From Vicia villosa (taxonomy: Eukaryota; Streptophyta; Magnoliopsida; Fabales; Fabaceae), in assembly GCF_029867415.1 (NCBI RefSeq), contig NW_026705584.1, forward strand, positions 62,001 to 126,000: a stretch of 64,000 bases of DNA. Direction: 5' to 3'. The position numbers were made by a program, and so were the translations under genes. Below the pieces are notes generated by a model. The model searched no databases and was not told the origin of the DNA. It was given only the letters and a program-made list of their open reading frames with translations. Shown in pieces: positions 21,100 through 33,023 of the stretch. The first letter of the stretch is position 1, and each line of letters starts with the position of its first letter.

Positions 21100-22935
21100 A
21101 TCATTTACTCGACTTGTCATCAAGTTTTCTTCTCAACTCATCTAGCACATGTCTATGTGCTATAGATCCAAATATCTTCAAATGGCTCAAGCTAGGCTTG
21201 ACACCAGACCAAAAATCTTTTGACATGATTCCTTATAACTTCTTCATCAGACATCTGTTCAAAATGTATGTTGAAGTTGACACAGTTTCACCCCAAAATT
21301 CTTTAGGTAAATGCTTTCCGTTCAACATACTTCTCACCATATTCATGATGGTTCAATTTTTCCTTTCTGCAGTTCTATTCTACTGTGGAGTGTAGGGTGG
21401 CACCACCTCATGCATAATCCCTTCTTTCTCTCATAAGATGTCGAAGTCCTTCGACACATATTCTCCACCACCATCAGTCTTTAGAACCTTGAGCTTTCGA
21501 ACACTTTGCCTTTTGACCATATATTTAAAATTGGAAAATACCTTAATCACATCACTTTTATTATTGATCAGGTAAGTCTACAGTTTTCTACCGAAATCAT
21601 CTATGACTGCGACAAAATATTTCTTACCTCCATTCGAATCCACTTGGATTGGACTAATACATCATAGTATATGACTTCAAGAATTTCCTTTAACTTGCTT
21701 TCTGCATTGCTGAAGCTATTCTTGTGTTGCTTCGCCTTCACACATTTCTCACATATTTCATTTGGAAAATCAATTTTTGATAATCCTGAAATCATATTTC
21801 TTCTTTTCAAATATCTGATGTCTTTAAAGTTGAGATGGTCAAGTTGATAGTGCCATATCCATTCATTTATGCTAGTTGTAGTTTCAAGGCACTTGTACTT
21901 TATCACATTAAGTTCAATCTTAAAGATTATATTATGAGACATATGAGCCTTCAAGATTATCCTTCCACTTGAGTCGACAACTCTCATCATCTTGTCTTCA
22001 ATCGACACCTTGCATTTCTTTTCAACCAATTGCCCTATGGTGAGAAATTTTTTCTTCATGCCTGGTATGTACAACACATTGGAAATTACTGACCTTTTGC
22101 CATCTTTCCCCATAGTCAGAACATCGCCAATATGTTCAGCTGCTAAAGTATTGTCATTTTCAAATTTCACCATGGCCTTCATTGAGAATTTTATGTTGAC
22201 AAACCAATCTTTCCTTTCAAACATGTGTGATGAGCATCCCGAGTCCAAGTACCATTGGTCCTTGAATCTCTCCTCATCTCTTGTTGTGACCATCATCATC
22301 ATATCTTCTTCTTCGTGCTTTGCAAACTTTGCATCATTTTCTTGGTTCTTTTGTTTTTCTGGACAATCACTAGCATAATGGCCATACTTCTGACAATTGA
22401 AACATTGTATGGGACTTTTGTAAGGTTTTCGACCACCACCTCTTCCTCTACCAACAACTCTACCTCTTTCGTTGCTTTGGTATGAGAGCTTTCTATGATT
22501 CGACCAGTTTCCTTCTTGTTGATTTCGACTAGTCGAATTGTTGTAGCCTCCTTTACCTTTTTTTCCATTCCAAATTCCTTTGCCTTTCTTTTCTTTTGTT
22601 GATTGAGCGTGTGAAGCCACATCGCTCTTCAACTTGTCTGCTGCTCTTTCAGCCATTCATTATTCATGAGATTCAAGCATCCTTTGAAGCTCTTCCTTTG
22701 CAAATATTGACAAATCTTTCGACTCTTCTATGGCTACCACCACGTGGTCGAACTTTGGAGCCAATGACCTCAAGATCTTTGCCACAACTGATCTTGATGT
22801 CAACACTTTTCCAAATACCTTGATTTGATTCATCAGTTTCATAACCCTAGTGAAAAAATCAATTATGCTTTCACTTTCTTCCATATGAAGCAATTCACGT
22901 GTTCTTTTGTGAGTTTGTAACCTTACCTCTTTCAC
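21100..22935 (-). pseudogene. Copia copy C gag, protease and integrase, broken
   Basis: Minus strand: 22935-22660 is UBN2-type gag ('VRLQTHKRTRELLHMEE'). 22656-21601 continues with a basic linker, the zinc knuckle CFNCQKYGHYASDC, the protease site 'WYLDSGCSSHM', pre-integrase 'WHYQLDHLNFKDIRYL' and 'CEKCVKAKQHK'. Remnants of the integrase core, including a 'YTPQ.NRTAERKN' stretch with an internal stop, lie near 21400-21330. The gag-to-knuckle junction is frameshifted at about 22658. No intact polyprotein is possible. Confidence 0.8.
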
Positions 22936-23310
22936 CTTTTCTGCGCCTCTAAAAGACTTTTCTTGAATTTCTCAGTCTTCTTTTGCTGATTCAACATCAC
23001 TTAACTTCTCAAAAATATATGGATCAACACATTGATGAATTTTAAAGAGTGTTTTATAATTTTTCTTCTTCAATTCTTTGTGTTCAACCTTTTCTTCATT
23101 CGTTCCATTTTATGCCAGCGATGTTACTACTTCTTTCACAACATCCCAAATATCTTGATTATAGAAAACCACTCTCATCTGATTGCACAAATTCTCATAA
23201 TTATAACCCTTTAGAATAGGGAGACTCGCCGAAAAATGCCCATTCAGATGATTCATTGTCGTCGTGATTTTCTTTCCATGAATCACTCAGCCAGTGCTCT
23301 AGATACCATA

Positions 23311-23742
23311 TATTGGAATTAAACCCAAAACTTTGAGTAATTCTTTATTGCTACACTATTACAATAAAAGAAGGAAGAAAATTTAGAAAGAAATGTGAAT
23401 TAGGGTTTGAACAAAATAAGAGGAGGAAGAAGAATATTTTTTGCAGAGTTTCTCTCTGCTTCTAAACTGAAATTATTCTTTGCAAACTGCAAGTATTCAA
23501 TGTTTTACAAAATAAGAGTTATTCCCTCTATTTATAATTTTAGGTTGCTTTCTCGCCAAGACAAATCCTAAAACTATAGAAACCCAAAATATCTATTTTG
23601 GTATAAATCAAAATCCTGTGTCAAGCAATTTGCTTCGACACCTAAAACAACTTGATGCACATTAGACTATTTTGACACATCCTTATTTCGGTCGAGCAAC
23701 ATACTGCTTCAACACAAACACAAAGAATTACCATCTCAATAA
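23311..23742 (-). repeat. 5' LTR of Copia copy C
   Basis: Homologous to 18040-18412. Its 3' edge (TTAATTCCAATA on the minus strand) is followed directly by the PBS at about 23310-23294. Confidence 0.75.
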
Positions 23743-24107
23743 ATATAGGCAAATATCAAATGCCAAAGACAGAAGTCACATATTTGACATATTTTGGAAT
23801 AATTGAACGTATTCTCGGAATTTGGATTTTACAATATTAATCATGCAATATGACAACAAACCAAGTAAAATATATATAAAATAAAATAACCAACCAATTC
23901 AACAAACACTCAAATAAACAAATTACTTTCATGAATAAGGATGTTTCTAAGAATGACTTTGTCTTCATTCAAAAAGTTAGTTTTCACATTGAACCAACTC
24001 AATGACTCATAATTACAATATACAAACACACACACTGCGTAAAAAAATATAAAGGACTGTAGCCGAGGAAAATGCATTATCAAGTTACTTCATGGACTAT
24101 TGCTGCA
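23743..24107. other. Spacer between Copia copy C and truncated CUL3
   Basis: AT-rich, with no coding similarity. It is the 3' flank of the truncated CUL3 gene. No remnant of the missing cullin C-terminal half was found here. Confidence 0.35.
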
Positions 24108-26103
24108 TCAATCAATCTGGGACTTTCTTTCTTCCTCTATACGGAAAAATTCAAATGAAGAATTCAAAGCATTCTGGAACAATTCGTCATTACTAAATGC
24201 CAATTTTATAATCTTTTCGTATTTAATTTTCACATCCAAGAGCCCCTGCTCAAATTCAGTATGATCCTTCAATCTTTCTAGATCAATACCAAGTTTTTGA
24301 ACGGTCTCTCGAATGTGTGAAGTCATCACTACACATATTTTCGAGAGACCATCATTAACACGGCCGAACAAGTTATACATTCTACCCAAATCCTCGTATT
24401 TATCATCACAAAGCAAGTTTACTAGCCCAGAGTTCTCCATATGGATTAATGTAATCATGTGATTCTCAATCATCTCTTTCTCGACCACATCGGTAATCTT
24501 CTTTTCAGTCTTAGGGTCCAAGTAATGGCTCACTCTATCTATTTCCTCATTCAGACGCCTCTCAGTTTCTTTGAGATAATCCCCGCATTCACAACACTCA
24601 ATAAGTTTTTGAGATTCAGCCTTGTAGAACTCAGCTGAACCTTGCAGAAACGGAGTCTCAAATTCTTGTTCATAAACAAAATGACTTAAATTCATCAGCA
24701 TCTTTATTATGCTTCTAATCAGTTCTATATTAACATCTTCTCCGGCACGCTCGCTGTATACTAATTCCAAAAGCGTACTCGATAGTCGAGTCCTTATCTG
24801 ATTTGAGTAAATAACATTTTCTCTCCACAGGTTTAGGCCAAGTTCATAAACAGGTTTCTTCTGGGTGCTTGGGACATAGGTCCTATCCATGTACATCAAC
24901 ATGTCTCTAATCATATGTAAAGCCTTATTATAATCATTCCATTTTCCGTTTAATTCTTCGAGAAACGAACCTCCTTCCGCGGCTTCAACAGATTCGGCTA
25001 TCTCATTAAGATGAGAAGTCATGGTGGCAACTAGTTCAGAATATAGCTTTTCGCCGAACTTGTGAAGAATCATATTGTAAGCATGTCTAAATCCAAAAAA
25101 TATATTAGAAACATGAAATTCATAGCTCACAAATTTGTCTCTCAAATTTCATAAAAAGAACAACAAGAAAGTCTTATAAGTTATATAACCAGCCATGGGC
25201 GGTTCTAGCATACGGCCAGTTTGGGCAATTGCCCAGGCTCGGTCCGGCTCAATTTTTTTTAGTGTTCATATTTAAAAATAATAAAATAAAATTAAGGGTT
25301 AGATATGGTTTTTTCTATAAATAAATGAGTTAAATATATTGTTGGTCCCTATAAATATATCAATTTTAGCTTTAAGTTCTTATAAAAAAATATTGATTTT
25401 TAGTTCCTATAAAATTACTTTTGCACGCAGTTTTAGTCCCTCTACAGGGATTAAAACTGCGTACAAAAATAATTTTATAGGGACTAAAAGTCAATATTTT
25501 TTTATAGGGACTAAGAGCCATCATTGATAATTTTATAGGGACTAAGAGTCATCATTGATAATTTTATAGGAACTAAAAACATATTTAACCCTAAATAAAT
25601 TAACATTCAATTTTAGTCTTTAAAAAATTTTCCTACAATGAAGATTATCAAGTCTAAATTGCACAATAAGATTAACGATGTGTGATTTAATGACTTGATG
25701 GTATGTTGCACCGAGCGAAAGATATTCAAGTCACTTGATGCTATTGATATTATTCAAACATTCACCGTAAAAAGTCTCGAAAAAGACATTTGCCTCGTGA
25801 TTTTATTCTACATACTATTGTGAGGTTATATTTTACTATGAATTTAGGGTCTTTAAAATTTTGCCCAGACTTTATAATTTTGCTGGCTCCGCCACTCTAC
25901 CAGCCAAATAAAAATGAATATGCAGTTAAAGAGTTATTGAATAACCTGTAAAGATCTTCGAAATCAAGATGACTAGTGTTGTGGATGAATATATCATGGA
26001 TTGCATGTTCAAGAATGTTCCAAGTCTTGTCAGCATAGTTCTGATCCTTGACTTCCCGGTATTTGAAGGCCTCTATTTGAAATTTTTTGTTCTGGTTACT
26101 CAT
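24108..26103 (-). CDS. CUL3-like: Truncated cullin-3 (N-terminal half only), two exons
   Basis: Exon 1 is 26103-25946 and exon 2 is 25086-24108 (minus), joined in phase (TACAG|gttatt...ttag|ACATGC). They encode 378 aa starting 'MSNQNKKFQIEAFKYR', as plant CUL3 does. The N-terminal cullin repeats that bind BTB adaptors are present: 'WNILEHAIHDIF', 'FEDLYRHAYNMILHKFGEKLY', 'NALNSSFEFF'. Directly after 'SSFEFF' the frame leaves the family with 'RIEEERKSQID' and stops. The C-terminal cullin homology domain (RBX1 binding) and the neddylation site are missing; full plant CUL3 is about 730 aa. The 5' part has no stop or frameshift. It may be a recent pseudogene or an expressed short cullin. The intron is enlarged by a hAT-like insertion (25196-25898). 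A full-length-type CUL3 3' end lies at 63413-64000 in the same orientation. Confidence 0.85.
25196..25898. mobile_element. hAT-like non-autonomous element in CUL3 intron
   Basis: The 8-mer ACCAGCCA flanks the insert on both sides (25188-25195 and 25899-25906). Ends are imperfect inverted repeats: left 'tgggcggttctagca', right reverse complement 'agtggcggagccagca'. An 8-bp duplication fits hAT. Removing insert plus one duplication leaves a compact intron of about 150 bp. A nested hairpin of 'tagggacta' type lies inside at about 25378-25510. No transposase is encoded. Confidence 0.75.
25378..25510. repeat. Hairpin-forming repeat nested in the hAT-like insert
   Basis: Arms on either side of a centre at about 25443 ('tagtccctctacagggatta') are inverted copies: left 'cgcagttttagtccc', right 'gggattaaaactgcg', and further out 'ataaaaaaatattga' against 'tcaatattttttta'. 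Extra right-hand units of 'ttttatagggactaagag' follow to about 25580. This is a common legume-type repeat. Confidence 0.7.
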
Positions 26104-26816
26104 ATTCTTCTTAAGCTGAAGAGATGTCCTTGAAACAAAGATTTATTTATAACAAGAAAAATACTACTTTAATAGAAAGTAGACTGAGAAAGACGACTTT
26201 GGGGAATGACTTTCACACACACATCACATGTATCTTCCGCGAATCTCAAGGTTACTTTCCAAACAATGCAAACAATGATTTGTTTTAAGACTCTATTAAC
26301 TTTAAAATTGTTGAATTTTGACTCCAATTTCGAATCTTCTCTTATGTTATATTATTCTCTATCATATTTTTATTTTAAACTCAAACTCATTAATTCAAAA
26401 TCATAAACTGCTTCAATGTTAACTGATTTTATTTGTATTCTCATTGTCACTTTAAACTAATCTATTAGTTGAATATTGTTTCACAACCCAATTGAATTTG
26501 AATGTAGTGATAGTGATGAAGAGCCACCTTAAAAAAAATTTAAAAATATATTTAAAATAATATGGAAGCTAATTTCCAAACGTCCCTTACATACTCAAAA
26601 AGTATGGAAGTATGGAAGTTATTTCACAATTCGTGAATATTACAGAAGTTATGTTCCGTGATAATAAATTTCCATCGTTAGCATATTTTAATGAATCTTA
26701 TACAATTCAATCAAATTATATATTGATCATAAAATACAATCCAAAATACAATATATAATTCAATCAAATCATACATTTATCAAAAGTAACAATAAAATAA
26801 AAACTAAATTAAATCA
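26104..26816. other. Promoter-side region of truncated CUL3
   Basis: AT-rich intergenic DNA upstream of the minus-strand CUL3 start. No gene or clear element was recognised. Confidence 0.3.
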
Positions 26817-28218
26817 ACAATCAGTCCGGGTCGGGAAACTCATCATTATTTCCGCCCTCCTGATCAGTCGGCGCATAACCACCCGCATTTTGGTTTCCAC
26901 CAAACGATTGCATAAATTACCGCATTTGGGTCTTCATATCCGATTGTCTCTTCGCCATGACCTCCATTTGCCGCTGATGCACACTCTGCATTGCCTCCAT
27001 TTGGGCCTTCAAAGCCGCTTCACATTCCGCCGCATCGCGTCTCGCCTCGTTTACCGCCAATTATCTTACGGTTTCTCGCTGTTCCGGTGTCAAAGTTACG
27101 GGACGTGAACCTCCTTCCCCGTCCATAACTCTTTGGAATAGAGTTCTATCATCTGGTCTCAAGGTGTCTGCCATATTTCCACCACAAAAAAAAACACCCG
27201 TTAGTCCCCTTGCCGCCAATGACTTCACTCCAAAGATAAAAATACACATCCGAATGAAACGGCTCTCCCGATCTTGGAGTATATTGAGGATTAATATTCA
27301 AAAATCGTACAAGCAATGCCTGATAATCATCCAACACATACAAAAAAAATTAAGTTAAATATAATTTAAATAAAATTAAATTGACTAAATAATATATGAA
27401 AAATAGCCAGTGATTTCCACGCTGCAAATTTAGTTGCCACATGATTTTCACGCCACAACTTCTCACTTGCCACATGAAAATTACGACACAAAAGTTGCCA
27501 ACAAATTAAACAAATTTGAACAACGTCAATTAAATAACTTACCATAGCTTTTTGTGTACGCTCGTCAACAAAACCTCCTGTTTTCTTTGTCCGAGTCCTT
27601 GCAATCAACTCGGTCATCAGAGGTGGTCTATTCAATCCCTTAGCCTAAATAATAAAATTAACTAATTAATAATATCTATTATTAAATGAAATTATAACTT
27701 TAAAAAGTGGTAATAATTATTACCAGGCGTCGAAGATGCTCAACAGTGCTTATACTTCCAACAGCATTAAGGTAACCCCTTTTTCAGATGCTCTCATCTT
27801 CTTTGCATTTTCAGATTTAGCCAGAAACTCATAACTCTCCCAATATTTAAGAAGTTCCTTAAAGACTTCTTCTCCTATCCAATTGGGACGGATGCCATGA
27901 AGTTCCCGACGCTTTCTAACACGTCGTAGCATGTCAGAAAGTCGTCTTGAAGTTCTGCCATAATAATTTTTTTTAATCTGCTTCTCTTTCATTGGTTCCC
28001 ACACACATTTTTCCTACAATGTTGTATGACATTAAAATAAAAGTTAAATAACTCTAAAGAAAAAGTCATTTAAATAACATAACTTAAACAATAAATTAAG
28101 TATACCTGAAGTTGCTTAAACCAGTATTCTCTATCTTTGCCCTTAACATCTTTAAAAGTCTTTAGAAATGTTTTATAATTTTGCTGAATGATATAACTTA
28201 TAACGTTGGCAGCAGTCC
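26817..28218 (-). pseudogene. CACTA (En/Spm) accessory gene relic, Transposase_24-like
   Basis: Minus-strand segments resemble the plant Ptta/En/Spm accessory protein: about 28208-28100 ('NYKTFLKTFKDVKGKDREYW'), 28004-27750 ('RRELHGIRPNWIGEEVFKEL', 'SENAKKMRASEKG'), 27635-27560 ('RPPLMTELIARTRTKKTGGF', 'DERTQKAM'), and 27343-27061 ('SGEPFHSDVYFYLWSEVIGG', 'RPVTLTPEQRETV'). The gaps look like introns or decay. The 5' end is cut by the Ty3-type LTR that starts at 28219. The catalytic transposase is not in this window. A mini-CACTA element with proper ends lies at 31155-31984. Confidence 0.65.
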
Positions 28219-30308
28219 TGTAACACCCCGTAATTTCATGAATTAATTTAATCAAGTTAAATTAATTATTCGGAAATTATTTAATTATTTAATAATTAAA
28301 ATTTGGATTTTGGAAAAATTATAGAATTATTGTTATTGGGTCATGACGTAGTTAGTAAAAAGGGAGGTGCCAATGGAGAGGCCTTACTAACTAATTATTC
28401 TATTTTTATAAAATAGTGAGAGGATGAAAATAAAGAAAATTGGGAAAAGAGGAGGTAGAAGCAAAAAGGGACAGACTCTGAGAACTGATGAACACGTGAA
28501 AGAGAGAAGGGCCAAAGGAGAAGAAGACCTTCGAAGATTCGACTCTGAGGTAAGGGGGGATTCTTCGGGTTAGTGATCCTTATGCGATTGTAGGCGGTAA
28601 GATTGATTAGGATTATCGTGTAATTCAATCGTACGTGTCGGGTTGGGAATTTTGTTAGGTTTTGATAATCTAGTATGAATTGACATGATTCTGTTGATAC
28701 TTGTGATATATGATGTTAATACATGTCAATAACTTGTTTGAAATGTGTAATTGTGTGAAAATCAATGATAATTGTGTGTATGTTCGTATGTACCTGAAAT
28801 TGGGGAAATGGGATAGGGTAAATGCTGTCAAAATGATGAATTTTGCTGTGCAGGTACGTAGGAACCGGTTCCCATGTGGGACAACCCGGTTCCCCATAGT
28901 AAAAATCAGAGGCGTGTTTTGGGAAGCTGCCAGGAACCGGTTCCCACGTAGGGACAACCCGGGTTCTGCAGCATATTTTCTAAAAATGTTTTATCTTTAA
29001 AAACCCGTAACTTTTAATCCGTGTATCTGTTTTACGTGCCGTTTTGGGCGTTGCGAAGCTATTTGATAAAGTGATGAAATGGGCAGTGGCCGACTTTATT
29101 TTTAAAACTCGATTTAATTGTTGATGAATTGGAATCTAGTATATGTATATGTGCTTATTTATATATGATTATTGATGCATGTTTTGTATTGGTGATGGGA
29201 TTATGATATTCATTGGGTGATGTTGGTTTATAACATGTCGTAAATGAATACATGTTTTGACAATTTATTACATTGTGTGCAATGATGATAGATGTAACGA
29301 TGTATGAACGTGGTGATGATTGATGATTTATGAATGTTAATATGCTGTTAATATTAACATGTGAACTGTGGTGAATGTATGTGCGATATATTTGAATGAG
29401 TGCTAAGAATATATACATGCTTATTGGTGATGAATTGGTGATGATAATGAAACGATGTGATACATCGGATTGGTGATGTTATAAGCATGTTATATGTTGC
29501 ATTCATTGGCATACATTTTTGGTGATGGATCCCGGTGATGAAAGTGGATCAAAATGGTGGGCATAATTCCCATTGTGTGGAATTTGTGCTGGTTAAACTG
29601 TATCTTGGTGATGAAAAAGATCAGTGGATGGGTTTATCCCATGTATTGGTACCACATGCATAGTGTCAATTGAATCATATGCATTGGTTATAACATGATT
29701 GGATGAAATCCAGTGTTATGCCTTGGTGTGTTTATGTGATTGATGTATTGAGGAGTTGTTGTTAATATAACTTGATCATTGATGAAATTGATGAGTTGTG
29801 GGCTGATGGCCAATATTGTTGAATTGATGTTTGCTTGTTGTGATGACTCCGATTATATGTATGTTTGAGTGGATGATAATTGCTATGAGATTTTATTGCT
29901 TATGACTGCATAATGTTTATTAATTCGAATGAAACTCACCCTTACTTTAATGATTACAGATTAAGGAGTAGCGACATCAGAATGGGTGAGGATAGCTCAT
30001 AGGCTAGTCCGTAGTCGTGTCATGCTCTGATTGTAACACTGGGAAACGCTAGTTTAGAGACGAATTATCTTGTTGGTTTTGTTGTTTTATAATTGTATTG
30101 TAGTGACTTGCATAGATGATGAATATGCAATGTCATGAGTTGTGATCCGCTGTGTTGAACATGAATTGTGTTTCATATTAAATGGTTTCCTGTGTGGCAT
30201 GACAATTGACTAAGATATTTTATATTAAAGAAATTGTGATACCCTTGTATTTCATGTTTACTCTGAATTTTTATTATATTTTCCGCGGGGGTTTAGAAGG
30301 GTGTTACA
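28219..30308 (+). repeat. 5' LTR of Ty3-type copy G3
   Basis: 2090 bp with TG...CA ends, followed four bases later by the PBS. It contains the palindrome groups at 28861-28893 and 28933-28966 and, just after, the block 'gtgtatctgttttacgtgcc' shared with copy G2 near 7000. Confidence 0.8.
28861..28966. repeat. GGAACCGGTTCC palindrome pairs in G3 LTR
   Basis: Perfect GGAACCGGTTCC at 28861-28872 is followed by a partial copy at 28882-28893 (21 bp apart). A perfect copy at 28933-28944 is followed by a partial copy starting at about 28955 (22 bp apart, one extra G). It is the same layout as in copies G4 and G5, with different bases. Confidence 0.8.
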
Positions 30309-31154
30309 ATAGTGGTATTAGAGCATAGTCGGTCCTTGTGACCAGAGTCTTGTTGTTAATTTCCTTTCGGTATGCGACATGTGTGTGAAACACTGTTGGT
30401 ACTCAGTGTGTTCTAACTGTTTGTCTGCAGAAGTGGGATTGAAACTAGTGGGGGAGAAGTCATGCTTCTCGGATATGTCTCAGATGCAAGATGTTAGAGT
30501 GAGGCGTAGGGCAGCTGTACAAGAGTGTGGAGTTATTGTTTTCTGAAGTGAAGGTGACATGGGCTGAAGACTGTGGTTGTTATTCAGTCGGAGTGTCTCG
30601 GAGTAGATGGTGGGTATTTCTGAGAAATGGAATTTCGAAGTTGTGATGCTTCAAGTGCTACGGATGGACTGTAATGTTGTTGTGTGAGTAGCCCTATGTG
30701 AAAGGTCGCTGTTGAAGCGGTGATTAAAGGAAGTATTGTCGTAGACCATGCAGTAGGATTACTAGTACGTAATTGAGATGCTGGTAGAGGTTATCGATGT
30801 TGTTGAGAACGCTTTAAACAGCGAGTAATGCGAAGAGACGAGTACGATCTCAAGGATAAGAAGGTTGATGATGGCGTACATGGATTTGGTTTCGTGATGT
30901 TGTAGAAATCAAACTTCGACGATGAAATGTGTTGTTTAAGTTATAAGAAGTTTGGAAGTGAAGAGATATGATGAGGGGCTGTCGGGGATGTGATCGAGTT
31001 GAAGAGAATGAGTTTTGGAGTGCAATTTTCGTAAGCAAAACGCAGGGAAATTGCTGAATCGTTATGAAACCTCGAAAATTCATAACTAGAGTTTTGGACA
31101 TCCGATTCGAGTTCCGTTTGGAGCGTCGGAAAGCTAACGAGATGAACTTTGTTA

Positions 31155-31984
31155 CACTACTAAAAAATTCGCTTTTAGTGACCGATTTAGTGACCGAAAA
31201 TTTTTGGTCACTGTAGTGACCGAATTAGCCACCAAAATTTTATATTCATGAGAAAATTTTAAGAGGTCACTAAATTGGTCACTAAAATAAATCAGCCACC
31301 AATTTAGAGACCAATATTTTGTGACTGAAATTTTGGTCACTATAGTGACCGAATTAGCCACCAAAATTTAATATTCATGAGCCAATTTTAAGTGGTCACT
31401 AAATCGGTCACAAAAATTATTTTTATATATAATTTAATTTTTATATATAAATTAGAGACCGAAATTTCGGTCACTAATATTTTTTGTTTTCTTTTTCTAT
31501 TTTTAATCCTCTTTATTATTTTACTATTTCCTTTCCAGTTTTTTAAAGATTTTAATTCTCTTTCAAATTTTAAATTTTTTACTAAAATTTTCATATTTTT
31601 ATTGCTTTAACATATAATATATTTATAAAAAACTATATGTGTATATGTTTAAATATAAAATATAACAATAGTTGTTAAGTGGTGTAGTGACAAGTTGTTA
31701 TTAAAATACACGGAGGTCACAAGTTCGATTCCTAAGTACCACAATTTTTAATTTTATTTTATGAAAAAGAACACTAAAATCGGTCTCTAAAATCGGTCAC
31801 TAAATTCGGTCACAAATTCGGTCTCTAAGTTTCGGCCACTAAATTCGTCGCAAAAGCTTAGCGACTAGCACTTTTTCAACCGAAAAGTAATGGTAGCTAA
31901 ATCGGTCTCTAAACGTTTTAGTGACCGATTTTTATGCTTTTTCGGTCTCTAATTCAGTCACTAAAAGAGAATTTTCTAGTAGTG
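31155..31984. mobile_element. Mini-CACTA (En/Spm) element
   Basis: An 830-bp element with ends CACTACTAAAAAATTCGC and, reverse-complemented, CACTACTAGAAAATTCTC, flanked by the 3-bp duplication TTA (31152-31154, 31985-31987). Subterminal regions contain many copies of 'tagtgaccga'/'tcggtcacta', including a direct duplication (31206-31280 and 31335-31410). No transposase is encoded. An internal tRNA-like segment lies at 31678-31742. It interrupts copy G3. Confidence 0.9.
31678..31742 (+). other. tRNA-like segment inside mini-CACTA
   Basis: A segment from 'agtggtgtagtgacaagtt' to 'agtaccac' with the B-box-like 'aagttcgattcc' (31721-31732), an A-box-like start, and complementary ends (gtggt/accac). 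It is too degenerate for a functional tRNA call and is probably a captured or SINE-derived module. Confidence 0.4.
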
Positions 31985-32556
31985 TTATAAAAATGATTGT
32001 AGCAGCTGTAACATATTTAATGGTGTCAGGATGATGTTGGAAAGAGGTGAAGTTGCGGTTGCGCTTGCTCTTAGAACTAGACTGTTCGTTGGTGCTGCAT
32101 GGGATGTCAGTGTCAGAGTTGAACGGAATAAAGGAATAATTAAAGACTTATTAAGAAGCAATTTTAGGAATTAAATATACCAATTGAAGAGTTTGGAGAT
32201 ATTGTATAGAATGTCGCAGCATGGTGTCGGTGTTGCAAATTTGGATAACGATTGGAAACGTCGTATCTTGAGCTCTGAATGTCGGATTAATGTGTCGTTT
32301 GAACCCACGAAGATGAGAGATTATGTTCTACCTTATGGAAGAGTTATAAATACCATAGAGTGGTCCTATGAGGAGATATTATGATGTCAGTTAAAGAAGC
32401 ATGAACAAGTGTTGAATAGGGATGCCTATTACCGTGATTGTTTGAAACGAAGTCGAGTAGAATATGTCGTTGATGAATAAGATGATAAAGATGATTTAAG
32501 TATCGATGGATTTGAGTGATGAGTAAATCAGTAGAAAAAGTGAAATGGACTTTGGA

Positions 32557-33023
32557 ACCATTTGTGGTATATCGTGATGCGTCGTTGATGGGTAGTGTAT
32601 TGATGTAAAATCAGTAAGTAGTAACTTATGCGTCGGGACGATTGAAAGCGCATGAAAGGAATTATCTGACTCATGATTTAGAATTGGCAGCCATGGTTTT
32701 GTTTTGATGTTGCAGTGACATTATTGGTATGGTTCGAGATTGCCTCTAAAAATGTCGATGCGGATGGTGAAAGAGTTGGATTTAATTGAACAATTCAGAG
32801 AATTAAGTTGGTATGTGAAGGTGCTCCTACTAATGTTGGATTGGGTATGCTGAGACTGACTAAGGGTATTCTCGACGAGATTAGAGAAAGTCAGAAAGCT
32901 GATGTTGAGTTGATCGATAAGTCGACTTTGAATTACCAAGGTAAAGACGGTGAATTCAGAATTGACGAGGATGGTGTAATGAGGTCTAGAAGTCGCGTTT
33001 GTGTTCCAGATGTTACCAAGTGA
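32557..33023 (+). pseudogene. Ty3 pol remnant (RNase H and pre-integrase)
   Basis: 32557-32712 reads as RNase H of a chromovirus pol: 'PFVVYRDASLMGSVLM' followed, after two stops, by 'VTYASGRLKAHERNYLTHDL' and 'ELAAMV'. A deletion follows. 32764-33023 then reads as the segment before integrase: 'LDLIEQFREL' (frameshifted), 'VCEGAPTNVGLGML', 'GILDEIRESQKADVELIDK', 'GEFRIDEDGVMRSRSRVCVP'. Stops and frameshifts make it non-functional. Confidence 0.75.

Larger units (their letters stand above)
18040..23742 (-). mobile_element. Copia LTR retrotransposon (copy C) with nested Cassandra
   Basis: On the minus strand the 5' LTR is about 23742-23311 and the 3' LTR about 18412-18040. Their bodies (18055-18412 against 23397-23742) are clearly homologous, but the 3' copy lacks a block of about 60 bp. 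The PBS after the 5' LTR reads 'TGGTATCTAGAGCACTG', an altered initiator-tRNA-Met complement. Coding parts in minus order are gag 22935-22660, gag/zinc knuckle/protease/pre-integrase 22656-21601, integrase remnants about 21600-21100, RT 20845-20105 and RNase H 19104-18419. The RT/RNase H part is interrupted by Cassandra at 19062-19862. No clean terminal 5-bp duplication is visible. It is a Tork/TAR-like Copia element and dead. Confidence 0.85.

Noticed and set aside
31388..31610. ORFs on both strands rich in Phe/Leu/Lys
   Set aside because: Low-complexity AT-rich interior of the mini-CACTA element; no protein family recognised.
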